The translations under genes and the position numbers were made by a program. The notes under the pieces were generated by a model. That model searched no databases and was not told the origin of the DNA. It saw nothing but the letters and a program-made list of their open reading frames with translations. Positions 21,888 through 32,299 of a stretch of DNA of 64,000 nt are shown piece after piece; positions within the stretch are counted from its first letter, which is position 1; every line of letters starts with the position of its first letter. Where the stretch lies: assembly GCF_964204645.1 (NCBI RefSeq), contig NC_134027.1:16418485-16482484 (forward strand). Direction: 5' to 3'. The stretch is from Tubulanus polymorphus (taxonomy: Eukaryota; Nemertea; Palaeonemertea; Tubulaniformes; Tubulanidae).

Positions 21888-22059
21888 GTTCTATAAATAA
21901 AGATTCAAAAGTTACAAAATCAGACGATAAATCAGACCGGGGCTTAAAATTAAACTCGTTCTTGATAAAAAGAGACACACCACCACCTTGTCCATTAATA
22001 CGAGATTTAAATATACTATTATATCCGATAAGACGATACATGGTAGAGTTATCGTGCAT
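21878..22059 (-). pseudogene. LINE ORF2, middle of the endonuclease
   Basis: Short frame with HDNSTMYRLIGYN and RINGQGGGVSLFIKNEF, the part of APE endonucleases just after the ETW motif. It ends in frame noise (CSRWCNLPAAR) once the run of A near 21880 shifts the frame. The upstream side at about 22060 is the border of the 1.25-kb insertion; the endonuclease start lies beyond it at 23326-23529. Confidence 0.75.
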
Positions 22060-23325
22060 ATTGATCCACAGCTAGATTTTCGTAGTAACTGAAAAATGTT
22101 TCGTAGTATTTAGAAATGTTCTTAATGTTGTTTCCGTATGCGTGGGGATTACGTTAAAGCCGTCAGACAAGAACGTACTAGTAGTAAGAATTACGAAAGT
22201 TCATGTTTGATGCTTTCATCTACCAACGCAAACCATAAATCAGTCTATAAACAACAATTCTTTCTCGGTTCTTCTGCTGTGGGATCTGGCAAACATTCAG
22301 AAAATCTTTATATAAAACTTTTAAATAGTTGGAACCATATTTGGTTGGGTCGGAACAATGGAGTGTATTTATAATGAGGCTCGTGAAGGGATCACGCTGA
22401 TACTTGATGATATTCCCGGCTACTTTCCGTAAAAGGAAAAACCGGAAGTTTAGGAAGATGTGGTTGTTTTGCTTATCCTGTATTAAAATAGAATTAGTTA
22501 AATTGTAGATAAAATAATTAGTATAAGTATTTCAAATAATTTAAGAATTGATAATCAATCACAATGTATTCCGAATCGTAGTTAATTATAATAATTAAAA
22601 AAGAAACAATGAATTTGTACTGTAATTAGAAAAGAAAACAAAGTTTTGAAAAGACATTTAATTTGAGTAATCTAGATGTTGTTTAAGAACAAATTGTTAA
22701 TAACCGCTAATGTTTTAGAAAAATTAATTTGTGTTAAATGTTAAAACTAGCTGTCTGAAGTTTCTGTTGTCTGTATGCGCTCGTTGGTAATTCACAGACA
22801 ATAGCTGCTCTCTCAACAACGACTAGCAAGGAGTGAGTAAATCACAACGCGTCATGACAGGAGGGTAGGAAGGAAAAAGTTAGTTTAGCAAATCAGTTTT
22901 GAAAATAATTTTAGATCAGCGAATCATTAAGGCCAAATTCTATATGACCAAAACAGTCATGGCAGTAAGGTTGCTGCTCCTTGCCAAAAGTCGAGTGGGA
23001 GAGTCGGTATTTTAAGAATGCCGATTCTTTCTATAAAAGGGACCCGCATCTTGAGAGAGCAGTCAATCGGGAGAATCTGTACCTTAGTAAGACGAGTGTC
23101 GACAGCAGGACAGGAGAAACTTAGGAACGATAGGGATTCATATAATAGGGATAGGAAAATCATTCTCAGGTTCAAGGTAAATAAAATATATTATCTTCAA
23201 TATTATCATCCGGTATTTCAATTTATTTATTCGGATTTGTGCACGGACACGTTCTCTCGCCAGGGCCTTACTCAAGTATTTTAATAGATAACGATTAAAG
23301 AGAGGATTGTGACCGGTGTATCAAT
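22060..23325 (+). mobile_element. insertion in the LINE endonuclease, LTR-like
   Basis: About 1.25 kb unrelated to the LINE, separating WTND- and HDNS-type endonuclease sequence. In its right third, on the plus strand, a TATAAAAG box stands at 23032 inside a GC-richer block (gggacccgcatcttgagaga). About 145 bp downstream comes AATAAA (about 23180) and then a GT-rich stretch. That arrangement is typical of a long terminal repeat, so a solo LTR is my best guess. No TG...CA ends with a clean short duplication could be fixed, and no coding sequence is present. Confidence 0.4.
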
Positions 23326-23529
23326 ATCATTGGTCCATGTCACAGTTAGCCCAATGATTGAAAAACTACCACTGGCACATGACAAAAAATCACTAAAAGC
23401 GTCGAAATTTTTTTGAACACTTCGAACATTATGCGAGATTATTGAGAGTTTCCCGTGGTCCACGAGAAAATCATCTTTTGCGTATAAACAATTGTTGTTT
23501 ACACTGGGTATATCAAAAACGTTCTCCAT
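23326..23529 (-). pseudogene. LINE ORF2, start of the endonuclease
   Basis: ATG at 23529. LSIISHNVRSVQKNFDAF (residues ~28-45) is the opening strand of the APE fold with the catalytic Asn, and FSIIGLTVTWTND (~57-69) matches the ETW motif, with the catalytic Glu replaced by Val. The reading frame then leaves the LINE at the insertion border. The gap to the ORF1 stop (23685) is about 155 bp, as expected between LINE ORFs. Confidence 0.75.
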
Positions 23530-23684
23530 GTAATGTTCACATAATTAACACACGCTAAATTACATAAGTGAAAATAGACAATATTCATTAAATTTGAAAA
23601 AATATTAAATCGACACACTCCTCACAATGTGAGGAAAAATAAAGAACTCTCTGGCGATCGGGAGAAATATTTAAGTCAATCATA

Positions 23685-24581
23685 TTACTTAACATTTGGT
23701 TTTTTTGAAGCTTTCTCGGCTGATGGTGGCGTTGCTGTGAAAGATCTTACTTTGCGTTTATTGCTAGCACCCGGAGTTTTGAAAACTTCAGAATCAATGG
23801 AGCCGTCAATTGCGTCGCAGAAATTTTTGATCAGCAGTAACTTTCCGGCGGGATTTAGATGAAGTCCGCTACTGTCTGTAAGCGAATAAAATTGGTCCTG
23901 GGTCTTGCCTGAAGCTGATTTAAACGATGAGTCATTGTTAATGAAACTGACATTTTGTTTTGAACACAGATTTTCCATGAAGCTATTAATGTCATTTGCA
24001 GCCGTATTAAATTCCTTGCCGTTTTTGGAACCACCTTTTAGGGGAATTATGCTGGACAAATAAACGCGCGCATTGGAGTAATGCTCTGTAGCCTTAGCTA
24101 ACGCTAGAGACATGTTGACTTTGATTGTGTTGGTGTCATTCTTGTTTTTGTTTACATCGTTAGTACCCAGGTGTAAAATTACGTCACTAACGGATGACGT
24201 ATCGGGTACCATGGTATCGGCTTTACCGAGGAGTGACGATATCTTTTCGCTGGTTGCACCTGGTTGACACATAACAACGCCTGTAGGAATTTCGCTGTCC
24301 CGTAAATTCGAGTCACCGAATACCAGGAATTTATCAATAGAATCACCTATATCGGAATCAAGGTTCACACTAGTATCAACCGCTTCGCTGGCTGCCGAGT
24401 CGTTCGGTTGGTTGACTGGACAATCGCGCGCTTTATGATTTGAGGCGCGACATTTAAAACACTTTGAACGTGACGGGCAATCCGCTGATCGATGATCATC
24501 TGAAAGGCAAAGCTGACAGCCTATACCTTCACAATATATCCTCACATTGAATCCTGCAATATTTGTATAGACTGGAATCAC
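23685..24581 (-). pseudogene. LINE ORF1, zinc knuckles and SGNH hydrolase-like domain
   Basis: Contains two zinc-knuckle-like clusters, CQLCLSDDHRSADC and CFKCRASNHKARDC (residues ~22-55). An SGNH/GDSL-type domain follows: LVFGDSNLRD (block I with the Ser), VILHLGTNDVNKN (block III, Gly-x-Asn-Asp) and SGLHLNPAGKLLL (block V, the catalytic His). The basic tail (KRKVRSF...KASKKPNVK) may help RNA binding. The frame begins at a GTG and is offset from the upstream 24529-24999 frame by a frameshift at about 24575. Such esterase-like ORF1 proteins are known in CR1-type LINEs, and their exact role in retrotransposition is unsettled. Confidence 0.82.
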
Positions 24582-24999
24582 TTTTAGTGACTTTTTTCAA
24601 CTTTACGTATCTAGTCCCTGTAAATATTTGCGTGTTCTTTATCACACCTTTTTTGATAGATCCATCTACATATTCTCCAAAATTGCTGATAAAAGTCACA
24701 ATTCGCTGATCAGACATCTCAATCGGTGCATCGACGATTTTTACATTTATATAGTTCACATCCACATCTACCGGTGTAATTTTAATCCCACCAAATTCTA
24801 AACCAGAATGATTAATAACGTTTTTGCTCACTTCGTCCAATGTAGTCACAATGCAAAATTTGGTCGTTATTTGAATGGACAGTATTTTACTCACATCGAT
24901 AATTTTACGGACCGCGTCCATTACATCTTGATGGGACACTCGTCCGTTGACTTCGTCTAGCGAGAACTTCGTGGAACATTTTCTATCCAAAACGCTCAT
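24529..24999 (-). pseudogene. LINE ORF1, N-terminal RRM-like region
   Basis: ATG at 24999 (MSVLDRKCSTKFSLDEVNGR). A helix-rich start is followed by a beta-alpha-beta arrangement, QITTKFCIVTTLDEVSKNV ... INVKIVDAPIEMSDQRIV ... IFTGTRYVKLKKV, with hallmarks of the RNA-recognition fold seen before the CCHC knuckles in this ORF1 type. The frame then shifts at about 24575 and ends early at 24529. The knuckle and hydrolase domains continue in the neighbouring frame. Confidence 0.7.
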
Positions 25000-25090
25000 C
25001 TTGAACGTGCGATATTATCCGTGACAGGGAGAGGAAAATACAGCATATACTAACTTATTAACTTAGTTATTTCAAGAATTTTTAGCGACA

Positions 25091-25411
25091 GCTCATAATC
25101 CGTGTCAGCACTATTCCGCCATCTTGGAATTATAATCTCGCCCACCCGTTAAAAAACATAACGTAATGATATGAGGCCATGTGTCATCTTTAATTGAAAT
25201 CACATTATATTCATTCTCATGCGAGGATGGGTCTCCAAATTCGTAGGATAAGGAGAATAATGGTTTGAATGATGAATACAACTGATAAAGCGCCAATTTC
25301 ACTGATTCTTGCATAAAAATGCTCAAAGGCGCTTTACAGTAATCGAGTAAACAGGTGCGTTTTTAGGAGTCTTTTGAATTTGAATTCAAATCGGGTGTTC
25401 ATGACGACTAT
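25091..25411. other. stretch upstream of the LINE
   Basis: A 71-residue minus-strand frame (25111-25326) ends in a gccatcttgg-type context near the presumed LINE 5' end. It has no recognisable domain, and I do not call it a gene. Confidence 0.4.
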
Positions 25412-25818
25412 AGGCGCTTTTACGAAACTGAATCTTTGTAAATCGATTTAAGTTTCACGTTTACGGCACGCGGTTTAGTGAATCCGATGTGGTAAATCAA
25501 CTCGTTTATGGACGCGGTTTAGTAAATTGATTTATTAAATCGACTAACTTGCTCGGCGAGCAAGTTAGTGGCGATTTAGTCAGTGAAATCCAACATGGCG
25601 TCCTCTTCGACCGCAGGCTAAAGACATCTATTGCAGACCATCATCTATCAATAATTCGGTCACCATTGACGCCCATTTTCTTTCGAATCGCGACCTTTAA
25701 ATTGATAAATTGATTCGACTCATTTACGAAAAACGATTCGATTTACTAATCCTTTCGTTTTCCAACATCGAATCGGATTTAGCTAAACCGAATCAGATTC
25801 AATTTCGTAAAAGCGCCT
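25412..25818. mobile_element. 407-bp inverted-repeat element (PIF/Harbinger-like MITE)
   Basis: Ends AGGCGCTTTTACGAAACTGA on the left and, read inward from the right, AGGCGCTTTTACGAAATTGA. It is flanked by TAT on both sides (25409-25411, 25819-25821), a 3-bp duplication as in PIF/Harbinger elements. The interior repeats tttagt/aaatcgattta motifs and has a perfect 12-bp-arm palindrome (actaacttgctc / gagcaagttagt, 25543-25569). No coding sequence. Confidence 0.75.
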
Positions 25819-25821
25819 TAT

Positions 25822-28140
25822 AATTGAGCATTCTAGGGCTGGAGCAAGAAACGTGTGGGATCGTCCGCCAAGTCAGTCCGTGGTGGCTTTTGAAAGCGAC
25901 GACCGCATATGAATGCATTGATTGAATGACATCTCAAAAGTCAGATTATATGAAATTAAACATGATATACGGATAGGTTCTTCCAATTAGGCCTATACTG
26001 GTAAAAATGAAATGACCCAATATGTGATATAAATGTTCGATCAGTATGGTAATTCAGTATGGTAGGCCTATTGTTACAACATCAAACACTCAAATTCAAT
26101 CCTTTGTTAAATTGGTAGCCAGTGTAGATGAGCAAGTATCGTGGTCCCTGATTTTAGTTATCGTAATAATTCAAGCCACGCGATTTTGAACTGTTCAACA
26201 AGTTGGAGTTTGTGTAAAGATGAATGAGTTTGAAATGGAGTGGACTTCAGATATTACTGTTTGCATGCCTATGTCTATTACTTAATCTTTTTACTAATCA
26301 TAGAAAATTGTGGTAACGGTTGGTTTTTGATTGTATCTCTCCAAGCCAGAGGTAATCACGGATATCGGACTACAAAAAAATTCCTTGTGTAAAGCTCAAC
26401 TTTGTAAATTCCTGGAAAAGCTCGCCTCGGATATTTCAATAATGATTAAACATTAATTTTCCCAACGAAAAACCTAAACAACCAATGTACGCTTGCTTTA
26501 AGTTTACCAATGCACTATCGTTGCTTTTTCTTGCTATTTGTACTGTTTGCCGCAAAAAGATTGCATCCTCTATTACAGGATTTAAGGATACAACTCTAAA
26601 ACCAGTTAGTTTGAATTAACCATTATACAATATGATACATGACCAAATACACTGTTAATATGAAAACGATCCACTATGTACACATTTCAAATCTCAAACC
26701 AAGTTTTATCATAAGAAAATTACGACACAACGTTCGATCGTTCACTAGAGATCATCTTTTTGAATTTGTACACAGTGAATTTTCGTATCGTATTATGGTA
26801 TTATCAATTCTCCGCATTTGAGTGTGACTATTCTACAAATACAAAGTTATTTTTAGCAATGAAGTTTTAATTGTCATTTTAAATGTTAACTATCCACTGG
26901 TATGTAAACTTACTAACTTTTGGCAACTGACCTCAAATCGTGGAATGGGCTCAGGTAGCCTGCTGATCCACTCTTTATTAATACTACTAAAGAAATATTC
27001 AGTATAAGAAGTAAAAAGTATATTAAAGTACTATTTATCTTTATATCGCAATAATTTGTGTACGTATGATTGAAAAACGATATTCTATGGAGTCTCATGT
27101 TACGTACTTATGATTATTGTGTATAAGATCAATAATTAGCAACCTTCCACGGATACGAAGCGGCCTAAGTTTACATCCTACCATAATTTTCTCTAAACTT
27201 TCAGCATTATATCAAGATCGGTCTTAGAAAATATATGAAGGACGTGTTCACAGGTTAACGAGGCCAAAAATCTTCCTCAAAATTTCAAATTTTTACGAGC
27301 AAAGATAATATACTTCATGCTTTTGGTGCAGAAATAATGGATGTCCACAAATTGCAAATTGTGTTTTCAAAGTAAACGATCCGAGTGTGGAATTGTTTCG
27401 AATTCAGGGTTCTCCCATTTACTCTCCGGTATTTTACAATGTTTCAATAAGATACGTAAGTCGCACTTTTGTTGTGATACAGCTTTCTCTATCGGTCAGC
27501 GTTGTGATCACTTAAAATTACCCATAAGTTTGAATTCTCACTGAACTACTACATCCCTTATAACGAATATATATTTCATATGAGGCGATTAACTTTGATG
27601 ATCTGCGGTCAGTGGACAGCAGTTACGAAACATTCAAAACTACTACATTATCTTCCATCTATTCATTATTCATATATATGATGTGATATGATATGATATG
27701 ATATAATATCTCCTTTAGTGTTCAGTTTAAACGTCTTGAACGCAAATGTTTGACAAGTCTCGCATATTGATACCGATACGCACGTTCACACTAGTGAAAT
27801 GTGCACGTTACAGGCTCAAATGCGCACGTTACAATTACAAATCGAAACGTTGTTCGTTCAAAACCCGCTGTGATAATCTTTTGCATTTAGTGGGAAATTT
27901 CAAAGTTAGCTCGCTTCCTACAATAAAAATTGGACAAGACTTTTAAAACGACACATTTAATAAGAGTAGTACTGACGAAGGATTCAGGCAATACCCCGTG
28001 TTATTTCTAAAAACATTTAACCGGTAATTAGACAGTACTGGTGTAGCTTGTACAGGTAAAAGAGTTGTTATATTTACGTTCAGACCGAATGAAATTATTT
28101 GATACGAGACCGTAACCGATGTGTCCGAAAAAGATAAATA
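25822..28140. other. unassigned interior of the 13.9-kb insertion
   Basis: About 2.3 kb without a supportable gene. Open frames are short, scattered on both strands and lack domains. A (gatat) simple repeat stands at about 27680-27710. Confidence 0.5.
27680..27710. repeat. GATAT microsatellite
   Basis: Run of gatatgatatgatatgatat with slight decay at the ends. Confidence 0.8.
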
Positions 28141-28625
28141 TAGCTATGTGGTCAGTATTGGTCAAGATTTGGTCACTTGAATAGTTGTTAGATGAAAGCC
28201 CACACCATTTCTAATTATTCGACACCAAACACGACTGTGTTGCTTCTAGAATAAACAAATTACTTTAAGGTCAGTATTGGTAGAATATTGGTCAGTTAAA
28301 TAGTTGTTAGATCATAGCCCGCACCGTATCTAGTAGCTCGACGCCCAAACACGATTTTATTGCTTTACTAAACATAAAAATTACATATGGTGGGTTCTAG
28401 TTAGTGGTAACTGGTCAGTACTGATCAAGCATTGGTCAGTTAAACAATTTTTAGTTTAATGTCCACATTATAACTAGTTATTTGACACCAAACAACTTAA
28501 TTGTTTGCAAACAGATAATTTACTATATAGCCAGTACTGGTCATGCATTGGTCAGTTGATAGACCAAGGTCCACGCCACGAGTTATTTGATACTAAACAT
28601 GATTGTGTCGTTTCCGAAAATTTAT
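28141..28625. repeat. subterminal tandem repeats, right (~118 bp x 4)
   Basis: Four imperfect units with the order ggtcagt-ttggtca, then tagttgttagat, then gacaccaaacac and a t-rich end. The starts are near 28151, 28272, 28410 and 28522. The arrangement ggtcagt..tggtca...gacacca matches the left subterminal unit read on the other strand, so the two arrays are probably inverted relatives. Confidence 0.7.
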
Positions 28626-29013
28626 CTGTTGGGCAATTTGTGGTCAGCCCTGGTTCGTTGGTTCTAATTTTGCGGGCATTTTATTTCGAACCACCGAAAG
28701 ACTGAATTACTAATTAATTCAACAGATTCAATTAATGGAAATGAAGATCAGTGTTAACTAAGTCCTTAGTCTGAATAAAATGTATGTGGTATTATATGGG
28801 TGCTATGGTGCTGTGTACACCGAACTGTAACTTTTTATTCTCACTACTACCGTAATTGACTATGATGTTTTCAAGTGGTCTTAAGTACCGCTAATAGCCG
28901 AAAGTCGTTGATTTATGTGAAATTTACACATAGCGCCACCCGTTGGTAGTAAAAGTCACCCGAGCAATACGGGTGTTAAATAGATACGCTAGCAAACCGG
29001 CATTCTCATAATG
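28626..29013. other. right terminal region of the 13.9-kb insertion
   Basis: Non-coding. Holds the right inverted terminus (agcaaaccggcattctcataatg region, 28991-29013) and a cacccgttgg/acccgagcaatacgggt stretch that recalls the acccg motifs of the left end. Confidence 0.5.
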
Positions 29014-29560
29014 CGCAGCCAAATCACTGGTAGTTATAAATTAATTTGTACTTGATTTGATTCTCAGAATGAGGAGAAACTCGCAGCTGATTCCCGGAAC
29101 GACGATGTAGTGACACACGTCGATTTGTCGATGTTTACGGCTCGACAGTGCTTTTAAAATCTGAAGTAGTAAATTTCCTGTGTATTGGTATTATAATTTG
29201 ATGAGGAAAATGGGTTATTGTTAAAATTAGTTTTTAAAAACCGCGACAGAATGTGCAATCTTTCGGTAATAAATTTGTTAATTTATGCTTGAATTGATAA
29301 TCGATGTGACCAGAAACGTGCGGTAGATTTCGGACAGACGACTTAGAAGAACATGTCGGCTCTTTGAATGGGGCTCAATTTTCGACGTTTACGGCCCGAC
29401 AGTGATTTTGTAACGTTGATTCTTCAAAATTCGCACGGAGTATTTGTAGATCGAACTGAGCTGAATGATATCAGACGGATTGTATCGGCAACAGCGGTAA
29501 TGTAAAAAAGCCTATGTACTTTTGACAAAAAATGTGTGGAAAAAAGATAATAATAAATAT
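29014..29560. repeat. CAS cassette copy 3, right part
   Basis: Resumes CAS at cgcagccaaatcactgg, exactly where the part at 14981-15094 stops. It shares the ctcagaatgagg and gatgtagtgacacacg marks with the 54.9-kb copy, so both halves belong to the same CAS subfamily. Confidence 0.85.
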
Positions 29561-29614
29561 AGCTGCAAAGCAGCGATAACGGGTTTTCTGCACAGTCTTA
29601 GAATCCTGTTCAAC

Positions 29615-29912
29615 AGTGGATTTCAACAAAGCATTTGATAAGGCTCAACATCGGCCATTACTAAAGAGGCTATTAGGAAACAGTATCAATGATAGGTCGT
29701 TAAAATGGCTCAGCATGCTAGCAGTTATCTCTGAACGGAAACTTGTAACCGAAATCAACGGAACGCCTCCTCTTGGAATGAGACGGTCTAACTAGTGGAG
29801 TCACGCAAGGTAGTATCCTAAGTCGTCTTCTGTTTAATGTCCTGACAAATGACATACACAGTAATCCAAAATATACCAGACCGAGTAAATTTCCAAAACG
29901 ACCTTAACACAC
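29615..29912 (+). pseudogene. LINE RT fragment, copy 2
   Basis: Same fragment as at 1183: VDFNKAFDKAQHRPLL, then the frame change after SSYL, the cattle of RT motifs ending TQGSILSRLLFNVLTND. A small insertion (catgctag) lies in the WLSS stretch near 29715. It follows the tagctgcaaagcagcgataa lead-in shared by all copies. Confidence 0.7.
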
Positions 29913-29944
29913 TGTTCGACCAAAAAATTTAATGTTCCGACAAA

Positions 29945-30244
29945 ACCACGGGGACAAAACCAAAATTATGAATTGTCGCGGGTGACAAAACCAAAATATT
30001 GAATTGTCACGGGCGACAAAACAAAAATAATGAATTGTCGCGGGCGATAAAACCAAAATAATGAATTTTCGCGGGCGATAAAACCACAATAATGAATTGT
30101 CGCGGGCGTTAAAACCAAAATATTGCATTGTCGCGGCGATAAAACCAAAATAATGAATTGTCGCGTACGACAAAAACAAAATATTGAATTGTTGCGTGCG
30201 ACAAAACCAGAATAATGAATTGTCGCGGGAGACAAAACCAAACT
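29945..30244. repeat. 31-bp minisatellite, short array 2
   Basis: About ten units. The unit-by-unit variants (gttaaaacc, ggcgataaaaccacaat, ggagacaaaacc last) match the short arrays at 60.5 and 62.1 kb, showing they descend from one array. Confidence 0.9.
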
Positions 30245-30245
30245 A

Positions 30246-31507
30246 GGGGTCCAGGGACACCATGCTCACTTGGGAAGTGGTTTCAAATGCTCAACAATCT
30301 AACAATTTCAATACATAACGCCCTCTAATGACCATATACAAAAACCAATGACCTTGAAACCCACCACAATCATAGAACATGTGAGCAGCTATGATTTTGT
30401 AATTGATTGTGATAACAAAATATGCCTCGTTACCAATTTAATATGGAAATACTAAGTTATTCTACTATTCAACGCCCCTGGTGACAATATGCAAAACCCA
30501 ATGACCTTAAAACTCACCACAATCGTAGTACATGTCATGAAATACAACTTTGCAATTGATCATAGTAACAAACTATGCCTAGGTACCAATCTAATAAGGA
30601 AAAACTAAGCTTTTCTACTATTCAACGCCCCCTGGTGACTATATGGAATAACTAATGTCCTTAAAAACTCACCACAATCATAGACGATGTCATGAACTAC
30701 AACTTTACAATTGATCATGGTAACAAAGTATGCCTTGGTACAAATATAATATAGCGATACTAAGTTATTGTATTATTCAACGCCCCCTGATGGCCACATA
30801 CAAAAACCAATGACCATGAAACTCACCAAAATCATAGAACACGTTATGGGCTACAACTTTCAAATTGAATATAGTAACACGATATGCTTAGGTATCAATT
30901 TAATGTGGAAAAACTTTTTCCCACCTACGAATGAGTACTGATGACACCAAGATGGCCGCCAATTGCTTCATAATTGGCTGATCAAAATACCTGTCCCAGG
31001 TATAAAACATCCCTCTCTAAAGAATACCCATCAGCAATTGCAATGAGAAATGGCAAACCAGTAGGAAGCTACAGGACCTAGAATTCTGGCCAAAATTGAC
31101 ATTTTTGGGCACTAAAAAGGTCATAGGACGGCCATCTTGAGTCAGATCGACCCAATTTTTTTATGCTGATGGGCCTTTGGTAGATTCAAATATAAACGAA
31201 AGATCAAGGTAATTGATCAAAGCGTCTTCAAAATTTCCCACGAAAACTTCGAAAATGTTTAAAAAGTGCTGATTATGGCAAACAACAATGGCTGCCAGTC
31301 GGCCATCTTGAATCTGACAGGGCCAGTTTTTGGGCTGACGATGTGTCTAAGGTAGATACATGTATAAACCAAATATCAAGACATTACCTTGAAGCGTCTT
31401 CAAAACTTCCCAAAATAACTGGATTCCGTCTATGGACGGACGGACGGACGGACGAACGGACGAAAAGTGAACACAATAGCCCGCTGGGACTAAAGTCCCA
31501 AGTGGAC
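30246..31507. repeat. M154 module with GACGG tail
   Basis: One complete module: taggggtccagggacacc start, several ~154-bp repeats, the unique block with gatggccgcc, then a gacggacggacgg run (about 31434-31465). It ends in a hairpin GGGACT-AA-AGTCCC (31486-31501) followed closely by aagtggactga. The next base run is minisatellite. Confidence 0.8.
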
Positions 31508-32296
31508 TGAAAAAGAATTGTCGCGGGCGACAAAACCAAACTAATGAATTGTCGCGGGTGATAAAACCAAAATATTGAATTGTCGCGGGCGACAAAACCA
31601 AACTAATGAATCGTCGCGGGCGATGAAACCAAACTAATGAATTGTCGCGGGTGATAAAACCAAAATATTGAATTGTCGCGGGCGACAAAACCAAACTAAT
31701 GAATTGTCTCGGGCGATAAAACCAAACTAATGAATTGTCGCGGGCGATAAAACAAAAATATTGAATTGTCGCGGGCGATAAAACCAAAATAATGAATTGT
31801 CTCGGGCGATAAAACCAAAATATTGAATTGTCGCGGGCGATAAAACCAAAATAATGAATAATCTTGGGCGATAAAACCAAAATATTGAATTGTCGCGGGC
31901 GATAAAAACCAAAATAATGAATTGTCGCGGGCAACAAAACCAAAATATTGAATTGTCGCGGGCAACAAAACGAAAAAAAAAATTGTCGCGGGCGACAAAA
32001 CCAAAATAATGAATTGTCGCTGGAGATAAAACCAAAGTAATGAATTGTCGTGGGCGATAAAACCAAAATATTGAATTGTCGCGGGCGACAAAACCAAACT
32101 AATGAATTGTCGCGGGCGACGAAACCAAAAAAGAATTGTCAGGGCGACAAAACCAAAATAATGAATTGTCGCGGGCGATAAAACCAAAATAATGAATTGT
32201 CGCTGGCGATAAAACTAAAATAATGAATTGTCTCGGGCGACAAAACCAAAAACAAGAATTGTCGCGGGCGACAAAACCAAAATAATGAATTGTCGC
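31508..32296. repeat. 31-bp minisatellite, long array 2
   Basis: About 25 units. The array ends inside a unit at 32296 (tgtcgctgcgaagg), where unique DNA begins. The usual following CAS copy is absent, so the macro-repeat is cut here. Confidence 0.92.
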
Positions 32297-32299
32297 TGC

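Larger units (their letters stand above)
19080..25090 (-). mobile_element. LINE (CR1/Jockey-like) with two ORFs, broken
   Basis: A minus-strand non-LTR retrotransposon. ORF1 (24999-23685) has an RRM-like region, CCHC knuckles and an SGNH-hydrolase-like domain. ORF2 (23529-19339) has an APE-type endonuclease, reverse transcriptase and the usual C-terminal region. An ORF1 with an esterase-like domain plus APE-RT is characteristic of CR1/L2-type LINEs. The copy is dead: frameshifts at about 24575, 21880 and 20010, and a ~1.25-kb foreign insertion in the endonuclease. The 3' untranslated region (to about 19080) holds an ACGC-rich simple repeat and ends in an AT-rich run. The 5' end is placed near 25090 only approximately. 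Confidence 0.8.
15095..29013. mobile_element. 13.9-kb insertion with inverted termini, splitting a CAS copy
   Basis: The left end reads CATTATGAG TTTT CCGGTTTGCT. The right end, read inward from 29013, is CATTATGAG AATG CCGGTTTGCT. That is 20 of 23 matches. The CAS sequence stops at 15094 (gacgccc) and continues at 29014 (cgcagccaaatc); the uninterrupted CAS at ~54855 reads gacgcccgcagcc, so the empty site is known and any duplication is at most 1 bp. Tandem ~110-120-bp repeats lie ~0.5 kb inside each end in opposite orientation (15631-16022, 28141-28625). The interior holds a MULE-like copy, a broken LINE and a 407-bp inverted-repeat element. No transposase of its own is recognised, so it looks non-autonomous or decayed. 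Superfamily unknown. Confidence 0.65.

Noticed and set aside
25111-25326. 71-residue minus-strand frame upstream of the LINE
   Set aside because: Reads as possible protein but has no domain, no splice sites in phase and no supporting context.
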